64,000 nucleotides of DNA from P52-10 sp041397365 (GTDB lineage Bacteria; Pseudomonadota; Alphaproteobacteria; Rhizobiales; Xanthobacteraceae), in NCBI GenBank assembly GCA_041397365.1, contig JAWKWT010000008.1, positions 124,001 through 188,000 on the forward strand, given 5' to 3'. Shown here one piece after another: positions 18,097-26,312 of the stretch (the first letter of the stretch is position 1; every line of letters begins with the position of its first letter). The notes under the pieces were generated by a model. That model worked only from the letters and a program-made list of their open reading frames with translations. It was not told the origin of the DNA and made no database searches. The translations under genes were made by a program, and so were the position numbers.

Positions 18097-18627
18097 ATGA
18101 CAACAACCGAATTGATGATCGCCTGTGCAACGGTGTTAGGGCCAATCTTAGCCGTGCAAACCCAAAAATGGATTGAACGCGCGACAGAACGTCGGCGAGG
18201 ACAACTTCAAGTCTTCTACTGGCTTATGGCTTCTCGGGCGACGCGTCTGTCGACCGAACATGTGCAAGCTCTCAATCGTATCGAACTGGAATTTCGTGCG
18301 CGGAACTCAAAAGAAAAAAAGGTTCGGGATGCTTGGAGACTCTACGCAGACAAACTCAACGAACGAATCGACGATACTGAAATCAGCCTTTCAAACTGGG
18401 CGTCGCAACGCGACACACTTTTCACCGATCTTATGTTCGAAATGTCTCAAGCTCTCGGCTTTGATTTCGACCGAGTTCAAATTATGCGGGGAGTTTACTA
18501 TCCGCGAGGTCACGGCGAAGTAGAAGAACGGCAGCGGAAAATATTGATGAGACTTGAGCAACTACTCGATGGACAACATTCACTTAAAGTCGCGCTCACT
18601 TCTGCTGCTTCGCCAAAGGATACATAA
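18097..18627 (+). CDS. DUF6680 family protein, probably horizontally acquired
   Basis: The 176-aa protein starts with one membrane or hydrophobic segment (LMIACATVLGPILAVQ). It continues as a charged alpha-helical domain with FYWLMASRATRLS, VRDAWRLYADKLNE, LFTDLMFEMSQALGFDFDRVQI and YYPRGHGEVE, which I recognise as DUF6680. The function is unknown. Base composition is visibly richer in A and T than its neighbours, with runs such as AAAAGAAAAAAAGG and codons rare in the rest of the window. That points to horizontal transfer. It stands alone on the plus strand between nrdJ and a convergent small gene. The ATG at 18097 is preferred to an adjacent TTG at 18094. Confidence 0.75.
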   Translation: MTTTELMIACATVLGPILAVQTQKWIERATERRRGQLQVFYWLMASRATRLSTEHVQALNRIELEFRARNSKEKKVRDAWRLYADKLNERIDDTEISLSNWASQRDTLFTDLMFEMSQALGFDFDRVQIMRGVYYPRGHGEVEERQRKILMRLEQLLDGQHSLKVALTSAASPKDT

Positions 18628-18680
18628 TCGCAAGCTCATCTCGCTGAAACATCCAGCCGTGCATATGACGATCAATACCC

Positions 18681-18896
18681 TCACGGCCGCATAAAAATAT
18701 GATCCGTGTCGGGATCGCAATTGTCGGCGACGAAGCGCAGTTCGGATTGCACATCCTTGACCGAACGACTCTCCAGATATTTCGCGACGACGAGGCCGAG
18801 CAGCGAGCGGCAGAACGCATCCGTCTCCTCGCCGGCCTGTTCGACCTCGGCGATGGCGGCGGCGAAATGATTTCGGGCGATTGCGGCAGCGGACAT
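18681..18896 (-). CDS. Small conserved hypothetical protein, 71 aa
   Basis: The protein opens with MSAAAIARNHFAAAIAEVE, is predicted largely helical, and ends with LRFVADNCDPDTDHIFMRP. No signal peptide or membrane segment is visible. Its composition and codon use match the chromosome, unlike the neighbouring DUF6680 gene. Proteins of this size and sequence type recur in Bradyrhizobium-like genomes to my recollection, but no function is known. I chose the internal ATG; the frame is open upstream to 19073 but that part has no protein-like character. Confidence 0.65.
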   Translation of the reverse strand: MSAAAIARNHFAAAIAEVEQAGEETDAFCRSLLGLVVAKYLESRSVKDVQSELRFVADNCDPDTDHIFMRP

Positions 18897-19156
18897 CGCG
18901 TGTCTCCGGATGATGATCTCGCGCTTTCTTCCATGACCGACGCACGCTGCATTGATCCCGATCAAAGATCGGTCAGCGCTGTGGACATCGCAACATCGCA
19001 TTCGAGCGGGCAAAGCAACGAACGATAGCGTACGTCTTCGAAACGCCGCGGCGGCGCGAGATATCCCCAACATGGTGGACTTGCTTCGCGCGGAGTATTG
19101 TTTCGTTTACGAATGCAGCGAAAGCGATTCGATCCGCAGCGAAGAGGAGAGCTTGC

Positions 19157-19537
19157 ATGGCAAGGCGTACGACATACCGCAGTTCGAAGGGCACCAAGCT
19201 CTATGCGGTGCGCAAGAAGGACGGCACCTTCAAGGACATCCAGACCTACAAGCGCGCGCACGGACAGGAACTGAAGCGCAAGAGCAAGGCCGAGAAGGCC
19301 GCCGCGAAGAAGACGGCGAAGAAGTCCGCCAAGAAGGCGAAGAAAGCGGTGAAGGCCGCGAACAAGACCGTCAAGAAGGCCGCGAAGAAATCGGCCAAGA
19401 AGGCCGTGAAAAAGACCGCGAAGAAGATGGCCAAGAAGACAGTCAAGAAAACGGTCAAGAAGACCGCCAGGAAGGCTGTGAAGAAAACGGCGAAGAAGAC
19501 CGTGCGCAAGACCCGAAAGACCGCGAAGAAGCGGTAA
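19157..19537 (+). CDS. Histone H1-like Lys/Ala-rich protein
   Basis: The 126-aa protein has a conserved 45-residue head (MARRTTYRSSKGTKLYAVRK, DGTFKDIQTYKRAHGQELKR). A tail of about 80 residues then consists almost only of Lys, Ala, Thr, Ser and Val in imperfect KKxAKK/KKTVKK units. Such tails resemble eukaryotic linker histone H1 tails, chlamydial Hc1 and AlgP-like proteins, and would bind DNA or RNA electrostatically. The tail is encoded by a short repeated DNA unit around AAGAAG, a likely site of length variation. The gene is single, with convergent mgtC-like downstream. Whether it shapes the nucleoid is inferred, not shown. Confidence 0.82.
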   Translation: MARRTTYRSSKGTKLYAVRKKDGTFKDIQTYKRAHGQELKRKSKAEKAAAKKTAKKSAKKAKKAVKAANKTVKKAAKKSAKKAVKKTAKKMAKKTVKKTVKKTARKAVKKTAKKTVRKTRKTAKKR

Positions 19538-19640
19538 GCCGCATCTTCGGCTCGGGCGTCATCAACCGCGCCCCTGCGAGCACTGCGTCGTCGGACGGCG
19601 CATCCTGCGCGGTGATTTCGCCACTGTCATTTCCGGCCGG

Positions 19641-19670
19641 TGCAACAGCGCCGGCCGTTCTGCTGTTGCA
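19641..19670. terminator. Hairpin between convergent genes
   Basis: TGCAACAGC and GCTGTTGCA form perfect 9-base arms around a 12-base GC-rich loop, between the histone-like gene and the MgtC-like gene. There is no T-run, so it is at best a weak or Rho-assisted stop. Confidence 0.4.
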
Positions 19671-19690
19671 GCAGAGCGGCAGCCAGCTCT

Positions 19691-20173
19691 TTACCGCTTG
19701 TCGTCGGAGCTGCGCTGTCCGGCGGCGCGCGCCGCCGCGCCTTCCCGCTTGAACGGCACGAGCAGCCAGAGGGTGAGGAATGTGAACAACGAGATCGTCG
19801 CCGCCACATCATAGGCGCCGAGACCGACCGCGGCCCCGGTCGCCCCGGTGGCCCAGAGGCTGGCGGCGGTCGCCGTCCCATGCACCGAATGGACGTTTTT
19901 GAGGATCGCACCGCCGCCGATGAAACCCATTCCGGTCATCAGACCTTCGATGATGCGCGCCGTTCCTTCCGGATGGCCGTTCAGAATGTGCTCGGTCGCC
20001 TGGATGATGCCGCAGCTCGCAATCGCCACCAGCGGAAACGTGCGCAAGCCCGCGCTGCGCTCCTCGCGCTCGCGATTCCAGCCGATCGGCAGCGCCAGCA
20101 CATAGGCGACCGCGAGCACCGCAAGATGCGGCAGCACGCGGAACGTGTCGTTCATTTCGAGAATGGTTTGCAT
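19691..20173 (-). CDS. MgtC/SapB family membrane protein
   Basis: The 160-aa protein has four to five hydrophobic segments with the family features YVLALPIGWNREREERSAGLRT, LVAIASCGIIQATE, the glycine-rich EGLMTGMGFIGGGAILK and ATAASLWATGATGAAVGLGAY. MgtC proteins modulate ATP synthase and support growth in low Mg2+ or in macrophages in some pathogens. This short form has only the membrane domain, lacks the C-terminal ACT-like part, and is better called SapB-like. I chose the ATG at 20173 over an upstream one at 20200 because the family starts close to the first helix. Confidence 0.85.
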   Translation of the reverse strand: MQTILEMNDTFRVLPHLAVLAVAYVLALPIGWNREREERSAGLRTFPLVAIASCGIIQATEHILNGHPEGTARIIEGLMTGMGFIGGGAILKNVHSVHGTATAASLWATGATGAAVGLGAYDVAATISLFTFLTLWLLVPFKREGAAARAAGQRSSDDKR

Positions 20174-20241
20174 GGATGGTTCCAGCCGGTTGAACCGCAA
20201 GTCCGGATGAAAGTTCCGTGCCGCGCGCCGGCCGCGCGTCG

Positions 20242-20583
20242 TCAGGCCGCGACCAGATAGCGCATCACCGCGCGAAAGCGGATGCTGCGCTTGCCGGAAA
20301 GCGCCGTCGCCAGAGCCTCGGCGCCGTTGTCATGATAGCTGCCGGAAAATCCGACGCCCACTTCACGCCCGCCGAAGACAGGGCGTGTGCCGCCGCTCGG
20401 TGTGTGTTCGTTGCTGACGAGTTCGCCTTTCCACCGGCCGTCCGCAAAGGTGTAGGAGCCGAGATAGTAAAAATGCGAATCGCCGCCGCGGATCGTGCCG
20501 TCGCGCAGGACTGCGACGCCGCCATTGCGTCCCGAGATGCCGTCCAGAAGCTCGATGTGCAGCGTGTAGAGGCCGTTCTTCAT
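20242..20583 (-). CDS. GrlR-like small beta-barrel protein, copy 1
   Basis: The 113-aa protein begins MKNGLYTLHIELLDG, followed by GGVAVLRDGTIRGGDSHFYYLGSY and DGRWKGEL. This is the pattern of the GrlR/lipocalin-like regulatory fold first known from the type III secretion repressor of enteropathogenic E. coli. In alphaproteobacteria such proteins are usually free-standing and of unknown ligand. A second, clearly related copy lies 2 kb away (22643-22981). The shared core is VLRxGxIxGGDxxxYYxGxxTxADGRWxGE and FGGxEVxVxFSGxYxD. No GrlA-like partner is visible. Confidence 0.72.
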   Translation of the reverse strand: MKNGLYTLHIELLDGISGRNGGVAVLRDGTIRGGDSHFYYLGSYTFADGRWKGELVSNEHTPSGGTRPVFGGREVGVGFSGSYHDNGAEALATALSGKRSIRFRAVMRYLVAA

Positions 20584-20788
20584 ACAATAGTTCAATGCAG
20601 ATGCGACGTGTCACGATTATGGCACTTATCATGCATAGACAGCAGCAGAATCGATGACCAGGCGGAGCGAGTGCAAAGCTCGGCCGTTGCAGGACGTAGG
20701 CGCATGGCAGCGTTGATGCGTCAATTTGGTCGTTGTCCGGGGGCGCGTCTGCCCTACATACGGTGCGGATCAGGCGGAAAGGCAAGCG

Positions 20789-21076
20789 ATGAGCGTTGAA
20801 TGGAAGACCAAGCAGGGCACGAGGCGCGTGCGCGTCGAGTTGCCGACGCTTGAGGAGGCGATCTTTGCGGCGCAGGGCGTCACCAGCGATCCGCAGGAGC
20901 AGGCCGATTTCGCCGCCGACCTCACCGGCCAGCCGTCCGAGACCGTGCTTGCGGTCATCCTGAAGGAAGCGCGCAAGGCCGCTCGCACCGGGCGCGTCGT
21001 CGCCATCCCCTCCTCCGGCAGCCAGCGGGCTGTTGTCGTCGAGCGGCGTCCGTCGCGCACGATCCGGCGCGCCTGA
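20789..21076 (+). CDS. Conserved hypothetical protein, 95 aa
   Basis: The small acidic/basic protein opens with MSVEWKTKQGTRRVRVELPT and continues with LEEAIFAAQGVTSDPQEQADF and a basic C-terminus (VVVERRPSRTIRRA). There is no signal or membrane segment. A ribosome binding site AGGCGGAAAGG lies just upstream of the ATG. It stands alone, divergent from the GrlR-like gene and convergent with the MFS gene. The basic tail could bind nucleic acid, but this is only a composition argument. Confidence 0.6.
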   Translation: MSVEWKTKQGTRRVRVELPTLEEAIFAAQGVTSDPQEQADFAADLTGQPSETVLAVILKEARKAARTGRVVAIPSSGSQRAVVVERRPSRTIRRA

Positions 21077-21079
21077 CGC

Positions 21080-21100
21080 GCGGCGGCCGCGAGCCGCCGC
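21080..21100. terminator. GC-rich hairpin between convergent genes
   Basis: GCGGCGGC and GCCGCCGC form perfect 8-base arms around CGCGA, between the 95-aa gene and the MFS gene. It has no strong T-run. Confidence 0.45.
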
Positions 21101-21115
21101 ATCCGGGCAAATAAA

Positions 21116-22525
21116 TTAAAGCATCATTCCAGGGCTGGCGTGGCGCAGCCTCAGGAAACTCATCAGACTGCCGAACGCAGCGATGCCGATCCCGATCGTC
21201 AGGGCGAGCGTCGGGCCTTGGCCATTGCCGATGCTGAAACAGAACGCGGTGATCGCGGCGCCTGTCGCCTGCCCCGTCAGGCGCGCGGTCGCGACCATGC
21301 CGCTCGCGCCGCCGGCGCGCGAGGCCGGGGCACTGAGCAGCAGCGCCTTCATGTTCGGCGATTGGAAGAAGCCGAAGCCGCACCCGCACAGCGCCATCCG
21401 CCAGCCGATGTCGAACACGTTCAGATCCGCCGGCATCGTCGCCAGCATCGCCATGCCGAGACTCATAACCGCAAGCCCGATTCCGCCGAGCAGACCGACG
21501 CGGAAATGATCGGATAAATAGCCCGCGACCGGCGCCATGATCGCCACCACCACCGGCCAGGGCGTAATCAGCAGCCCGGTCTCGACCTGCGAGCGGCCAA
21601 GCGTTTCGATCAGCAGGAACGGCAGCGCGATGAAGCCGATCGACTGGGTCGCGAACGAACAGAGCGCCGTCAGCACCGACAGGCGGAACATCGGAATGCG
21701 AAACAGGTCCACCGGCGGCATCGGCGCGGGATGTCCCGCCTGCCGTCGGATCAGCAGCACGCCGCAAACGACCGCGACCGCGATTTCGCCGGCCGTCAGG
21801 AGGATTGCCTGGCTGCGCGCGGCGCTGTTGAGCGCGAGAATCAGAAGCCCGAGAAACGCCGAGGCGAGCACCGCGCCGGGATAGTCGAATTTGTGCGGCG
21901 CGCGCGGCGTCTTCGGCAGCACCGTCGCGGACAGCACGATCGCGATCACCACGAACGGCAGATTGACCGCGAACAGCATCGGCCACGGCCCGACCGAGAG
22001 GATCAGCGAGGCGACCGTCGGCCCCATCGTGATGCCGGTGGACACGATCATCGCGTTGACTCCGACGCCGCGCCCGAGAATCCGCTTGGGCCAGATGAAG
22101 CGGATCAGCGCGGAGTTGATGCTCATCATTCCGCTGGAGCCCAGCCCCTGGATCAGCCGGCCGAGCAATAGCACCTCGAACGAATGCGCGAGCGAACAGC
22201 ACAGCGCGCCCAGCCCGAACAGAACGAGGCCGCCATAATAGACACGCTGATGGCCGATGATTTCGCCGAGCGCCGCCAGCGGCAACGGCGTCGCGACCAT
22301 GGCGATCTGCACGACATTGACCACCCACACGATCTGCGCGGGCGAGACCTTCAGATCGGCGGCGATGGTCGGAAGCGCGACATTGGCGATCGAACCGTCG
22401 AGCGAACTCATCGCCACCGCAATGCCGACCGCCACAATGGCCCAGCGCCGCTGCTTCCACGGCAATCCGTCAAATTCCGGCTCGGGAGGCGCGGGGCGGG
22501 CTTCGGGCGTTTCGCTTCCTGACAT
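21116..22525 (-). CDS. MFS transporter, DHA2 (EmrB/QacA-like) family, 14 segments
   Basis: The 469-aa drug:proton antiporter-type protein has about 14 hydrophobic segments. Seen features are the motif D region SSLDGSIANVALPTIAADL, the motif A equivalent LGEIIGHQRVYYGG and the motif C-like segment ALIRF...STGITMGPTVASLIL. These are typical of EmrB/QacA exporters, which expel lipophilic or cationic compounds. It is probably the last gene of a minus-strand run with the GrlR-like copy 2 and the 375-aa gene (gaps 117 and 41 bases). No EmrA-type membrane-fusion partner is present, so export into the periplasm alone is likely. Confidence 0.87.
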   Translation of the reverse strand: MSGSETPEARPAPPEPEFDGLPWKQRRWAIVAVGIAVAMSSLDGSIANVALPTIAADLKVSPAQIVWVVNVVQIAMVATPLPLAALGEIIGHQRVYYGGLVLFGLGALCCSLAHSFEVLLLGRLIQGLGSSGMMSINSALIRFIWPKRILGRGVGVNAMIVSTGITMGPTVASLILSVGPWPMLFAVNLPFVVIAIVLSATVLPKTPRAPHKFDYPGAVLASAFLGLLILALNSAARSQAILLTAGEIAVAVVCGVLLIRRQAGHPAPMPPVDLFRIPMFRLSVLTALCSFATQSIGFIALPFLLIETLGRSQVETGLLITPWPVVVAIMAPVAGYLSDHFRVGLLGGIGLAVMSLGMAMLATMPADLNVFDIGWRMALCGCGFGFFQSPNMKALLLSAPASRAGGASGMVATARLTGQATGAAITAFCFSIGNGQGPTLALTIGIGIAAFGSLMSFLRLRHASPGMML

Positions 22526-22642
22526 GTTCGCGGAAATTTCCCGGCGCTTGCCGACCTTGGAGGTTTTCTCGACTGGAAGGCTTTTGAAGAAGTCTAGAGG
22601 AAGCCGAACGGCGGCTGCACCCTGCGCAGTGCATAGGTCTAC

Positions 22643-22981
22643 TCACGCATCGGCGATCCGTCGCAGACTCAGCCGGTAGCCAGGCGCGCCGGCGGCGGAC
22701 GATGTCCCCTCCACCTCGGCCGCGGCGTCTTCATAGGTGCCCGAGAACGTGACGGTGACCTCATGCCCACCGAACATCGGAACCGCGAGATCGCTTTGCG
22801 TATGAACGCGGGTCGTGAACTCGCCATTCCAGCGGCCGTCCGCGCCCGTGAAGGTGCCGACGTAATAGTGAAAGGCGTCGCCGCCCAAAATCCTGCCGTT
22901 GCGCAGCACGAAAACGCCGCCGCTTTCGGCCCGCCCACCATCGCCGGCTTGCACCCGCACGAAAAAAAGCCCGTTGTCCAT
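22643..22981 (-). CDS. GrlR-like small beta-barrel protein, copy 2
   Basis: The 112-aa paralogue of the GrlR-like protein at 20242-20583 starts MDNGLFFVRVQAGDGG and has GGVFVLRNGRILGGDAFHYYVG, DGRWNGEF and PMFGGHEVTVTFSG. I chose the ATG at 22981, which matches the start of the other copy; another in-frame Met lies six codons upstream. It follows the 375-aa gene by 41 bases on the same strand and precedes the MFS exporter. A small ligand- or protein-binding regulatory role for the operon is an inference from fold and context. Confidence 0.7.
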   Translation of the reverse strand: MDNGLFFVRVQAGDGGRAESGGVFVLRNGRILGGDAFHYYVGTFTGADGRWNGEFTTRVHTQSDLAVPMFGGHEVTVTFSGTYEDAAAEVEGTSSAAGAPGYRLSLRRIADA

Positions 22982-23022
22982 ACGGTCTGTCGCGCCCATC
23001 CAGAAATGTCCCGGACGGGAGC

Positions 23023-24150
23023 TTATCGCGCGCGAACCCGCCAGACAAATGGCCCGGCGGCATGGTCCGCAACCGAAGCCTCGATCCGGACATTTCGGCT
23101 CGCCGCCGCCGCCAGGCCCTCGACGAGGCCGCTCAGCGCCAGCGCGCAGGCCGGATGATAATCCGCCACGTCCGTCATCAGCTTCCAGCCGTTTTGCGTC
23201 AAAACCGGACCTGCGGAGTCCGCGGCGAGCGTGGCCGTATCGTCCTGCGCCGCCAGCACCGCATGCAGAAACGCCGCGAAATCCTGCGCGGGGCCTGCGT
23301 CCGCGCCGGCGAAGGCCGCTGCGGTCTCCGGATAGAACTGCATGCCGATCAGCTTCCCCGTCCGATGCAGCAGATGGCCGGCATCCTCGGGCCCGAGCAG
23401 TTGCACCAGCACCGGCGCGGCGGTCCGGACATATTCCTGCGCATAGTTTCGATAGGCTTTTTCCAGCCGAGGCCGAGGCCATGCCGCGACCGGCAGCGCG
23501 GGAGCGTGCGCCGGATCGAACGCTGGCGCGTCCAGATGGCGCGCGAAGACGAGACGCTCGTCGACCGCGAGATCGCGATCGTGCTCATAATAAAAACCTT
23601 CAAGACCATCCTGCACATCGACCGTCTGCTTGGTGCAGACGAAGCCGAGTTTCAGATTGCCGAGCGCAACGCCGTTGTTCGCGTGCCAGCCGCGCAGCAT
23701 CGCGCGCGACACCTCCATCGGAATCCCGCAGATCGCCGTGCCCTGCCAGATCCATCGCGGCGGCGGATATCGGATCCACGCCTTGCGGTCGCTCTCGGCC
23801 ATGTATTCGACGTTCACGCCGCCGATCCAGTTGGAGAGGTAATGGTATTGCGCGGCGGCGACCGCGGGCGGCAGTCCGCTCAATCCGAGCTTGGCGAGGC
23901 CAGCGACGAACCGCTCCTCCTGCTGACGCCGAAAGACGCGGAAGACAAACTCCTCGGCGGTGGCCACACCGCTCCGTGTCACCACCGTCAGGATGAGGCC
24001 GGTGAAGAACGCATGATAGAGATTGGCGACGGCACGCCACCGCGCCCATTTTTCGCGATCGCGCTGAGATATATCGCTCTGCGACACGTCGCTTTGAAAC
24101 ACGGCGTCCGGCACGTTCCCTCCTTCCGACCCACGGCTTCGATCCGCCAA
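23023..24150 (-). CDS. Unrecognised 375-aa soluble protein upstream of GrlR-like/MFS genes
   Basis: I cannot place this protein in a named family. It has no signal peptide and no membrane helices. The N-terminal third is helical (EKWARWRAVANLYHAFFTGL). A striking central block is rich in Trp, Tyr and Pro: QYHYLSNWIGGVNVEYMAES, IRYPPPRWIWQG, MLRGWHANNGVALGNLKLGF. The C-terminal half has RNYAQEYVRTAAPVLVQLLG and LIGMQFYPETAA. Aromatic motifs of this density suggest a small-molecule or cofactor pocket. It is the first gene of a probable operon with a GrlR-like protein and an MFS exporter, which would fit sensing or handling of a compound that is then exported. This is inference only. Confidence 0.6.
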   Translation of the reverse strand: MADRSRGSEGGNVPDAVFQSDVSQSDISQRDREKWARWRAVANLYHAFFTGLILTVVTRSGVATAEEFVFRVFRRQQEERFVAGLAKLGLSGLPPAVAAAQYHYLSNWIGGVNVEYMAESDRKAWIRYPPPRWIWQGTAICGIPMEVSRAMLRGWHANNGVALGNLKLGFVCTKQTVDVQDGLEGFYYEHDRDLAVDERLVFARHLDAPAFDPAHAPALPVAAWPRPRLEKAYRNYAQEYVRTAAPVLVQLLGPEDAGHLLHRTGKLIGMQFYPETAAAFAGADAGPAQDFAAFLHAVLAAQDDTATLAADSAGPVLTQNGWKLMTDVADYHPACALALSGLVEGLAAAASRNVRIEASVADHAAGPFVWRVRAR

Positions 24151-24416
24151 GCCACGATCGCATCTTCATTGTGCTGGTTCGGAACTTCGCTTCATTCCTG
24201 GGGCGAGTCCACCGCTAACCTCGATGGACCGGCTTCGCGCTGGGGCTGACCGATTGGCCTATGCCTGTCTGATCGTCGCGGTAATCTTCGAAATCGCCTG
24301 GGACCGCCTTTAGGCTGATGGCCAGCCGCGTTCCCGCGGGCTAGGATCGGGAAAAAGACCGTCCGGAGAAACGCGGCGGTCGACAAGAAACCTGTTCCCA
24401 CCAAGGGGAGAAGCCC

Positions 24417-25393
24417 ATGATCCGATTTCCCGGTGCACGCGCCGCATTTGCTGTCGCTCTCTCGTGTCTCGGCGCGATCGCCGCAAACGCGCAATCGGCA
24501 CCTTATCCGAACCATACGATCACCCTCGTCCTTCCGTTCGCGGCCGGCAGCGGCACCGACACGACGACGCGCCTGATCGCCGCGCAGCTTTCCACCGCGC
24601 TCGGGCAGAACGTCGTCATCGACAACAAGCCCGGCGCCAACGGCATGATCGCCGCGACCTATGTCGCGCGCTCAGCGCCTGACGGCTACACACTGTTCAT
24701 CACCACCAACACGACGCATTCGGCCAATCCGAGCCTGATGAAACAGCTCACCTACGATCCGGTGAAGGACTTCACGCCGATCGCGCGCACCGGCAACCTG
24801 CCCTTTATGCTGGTGGTCAATCCGGACATTCCGGCAAAAAGCGTGCAGGAGCTGACAGCCCTCGCCAAGGCGAGCCCCGGCAAGTTCAGCTACGCGAGCG
24901 GCTCCTCGGCGTCGATCGTCATGGGCGCGACCTACGGCCGGCGCGCCGGCCTCGATCTGCTGCACGTTCCTTACAAAGTTCGCCGCCGGCGCTGACGGAC
25001 GTCATCGGCGGCCGCGTCAGCATGATGTTCATCGACATTCCGACCGGGCTTCCGCACGTCAACGCCGGCAAGCTGCGCGGCCTTGCGGTAACGACACGCG
25101 AGCGCTCGTCGCTGCTTCCCGACGTGCCGTCGATGGAGCAATCCGGCGTGCCCGATTTCGACATCACGTCGTGGCAGGGCTGGTTCGGTCCGGCCAACAT
25201 GCCGAAGGAGATCGTCACGAAGCTGAACGCGGCGATCCGCAAAATCATCGAGACGCCGGACATTCGCAAGCAACTCGGGGAACGCGGCATGGACGCATTC
25301 TCCGGCACGCCGGAAGACCTCGGCAAGTTCGTCGACGAACAGCTCGTGCTCTGGACGCGGCTCATCAAGGATGCCGGCATCGAGCCTGAATAG
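24417..25393 (+). CDS. TctC/Bug-family tripartite tricarboxylate transporter substrate-binding protein (one frameshift)
   Basis: The protein is a periplasmic binding protein of about 325 aa. A signal peptide (cleavage near AANA, residue 25) is followed by YPNHTITLVLPFAAGSGTDTTTR, the NKPGANGMIAA loop and GYTLF, all hallmarks of the Bug family that binds carboxylates such as citrate or aromatic acids. The reading frame breaks near 24978. Adding one A to CTTACAAAGTTCG restores PYKSSPPALTDVIGGR and joins it to the C-terminal half (DIPTGLPHVNAGKLRGLAV to the stop at 25393). A strong AAGGGGAG ribosome binding site precedes the ATG. No tctA or tctB is present, so it is an orphan receptor. Confidence 0.88.
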
Positions 25394-25470
25394 ACACTGG
25401 GTTCCCCGCAGGGATCGATGATGGAACCGGATTCCCCGCTCGGCGTTAGCGACGCCAAGAGGGGAACATC

Positions 25471-25620
25471 ATGACCAATCGCAATATTCTTTTCGCAATC
25501 GTCGGCGCGTTGATCGTTGTCGTCGGCGTGCTTGGCTACAATCTCTATCAGGAGAAGAAACAGCCGGACGGGCTTTCGATCAATGTCGGCCCCGGCGGCC
25601 TCAAGATCGAGAACAAGTGA
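25471..25620 (+). CDS. Small single-pass membrane protein, 49 aa
   Basis: The protein reads MTNRNILFAIVGALIVVVGV followed by LGYNLYQEKKQPDGLSINVG and a short tail PGGLKIENK. It has one N-terminal transmembrane helix and a short hydrophilic tail. A good ribosome binding site (AAGAGGGGAA) lies five bases before the ATG. The tail VGPGGLKIE is of a kind seen in small conserved alphaproteobacterial proteins of unknown function. It follows the TctC-like gene by 77 bases. Confidence 0.72.
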   Translation: MTNRNILFAIVGALIVVVGVLGYNLYQEKKQPDGLSINVGPGGLKIENK

Positions 25621-25702
25621 ATTACGCCGGGCGGCTGCCGCTTGGCATTGCGATCGGCCTCGGCCTAGGCTGATCGCCGATGATTCGCTGAAAGATAGCC
25701 GG

Positions 25703-25945
25703 ATGACATTCGCTGTTCGAACCGTCACCGTCCGAACCTCGTTCGCGTCGCTAGCCTTGCTATGGGCCGTGGCTGTGCTGCCGCGCGAACCCGACGCCGG
25801 CGATCTGCGGCTCGGCCAGCGTGTATACGTCGATGACGGCTCGTGCCCGGCGGGTCAGATCAAGGAAGTGGCGGGTGCGACGCTGACCGCATCCGGCGTG
25901 ACGCGCATCCGCCAATGCGTCGCGCGCAGCAGCATCCGGCGCTGA
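25703..25945 (+). CDS. DUF6719 family small exported protein, 80 aa
   Basis: A short basic N-terminus and a hydrophobic stretch (SFASLALLWAVAVL) look like a signal or anchor. The compact conserved part is LRLGQRVYVDDGSCPAGQIKEVAGA, ending in VTRIRQCV, with a conserved cysteine pair. I recognise the pattern as DUF6719, whose role is unknown. The upstream frame remains open, but only the part from 25703 resembles the family. Confidence 0.7.
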   Translation: MTFAVRTVTVRTSFASLALLWAVAVLPREPDAGDLRLGQRVYVDDGSCPAGQIKEVAGATLTASGVTRIRQCVARSSIRR

Positions 25946-25955
25946 CGCGCAGGCC

Positions 25956-26312
25956 TCAGCGGTTGTCGAACATGCATGCGAGCGTCGGCGCGGCCACGCG
26001 GTCCAGCGACTCGATCACGCGCTCCTGCGGTTTCGACGGCACCCAGACATACTGAATGCTCGGCACGCCGTTTTCCTGAACGCCGCGGATCATAGCCATC
26101 CGCAATTCGAGGTCCTCTTCCTTCGACACGGCGTTGTCGTGCAGGCAGCCGCAGACGCGCTCGGGCTGCTTCTGAATTTTCGCGCTCATGCGCGGCGTGC
26201 AGATGGACATGAAAAGCTCACGCTCGGTCGTGGGATTGGTGGTCGCGGCCTGCGCGCTCCCCATAAGCAGTCCGGCGGCGACGAAGGCGGCGGCGAATAC
26301 ACCCGGCATCAA
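25956..26312 (-). CDS. Small exported hypothetical protein with cysteines, 118 aa
   Basis: A clear signal peptide (MPGVFAAAFVAAGLLMGSAQA) is followed by an about 95-residue mature protein with four cysteines: one in FMSICTPRM, two in RVCGCLHDNA and one near the C-terminus in LACMFDNR. The spacing suggests two disulfides, or a redox or cytochrome-like arrangement without a CxxCH motif. It faces the DUF6719 gene with only 10 bases between stops. The function is unknown. Confidence 0.65.
   Translation of the reverse strand: MMPGVFAAAFVAAGLLMGSAQAATTNPTTERELFMSICTPRMSAKIQKQPERVCGCLHDNAVSKEEDLELRMAMIRGVQENGVPSIQYVWVPSKPQERVIESLDRVAAPTLACMFDNR

Noticed and set aside
23023..24150. Assigning the 375-aa protein to a V4R or amino-thiazoline hydrolase-like family
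   Set aside because: The resemblance is only in general layout and aromatic content. No signature motif could be matched.
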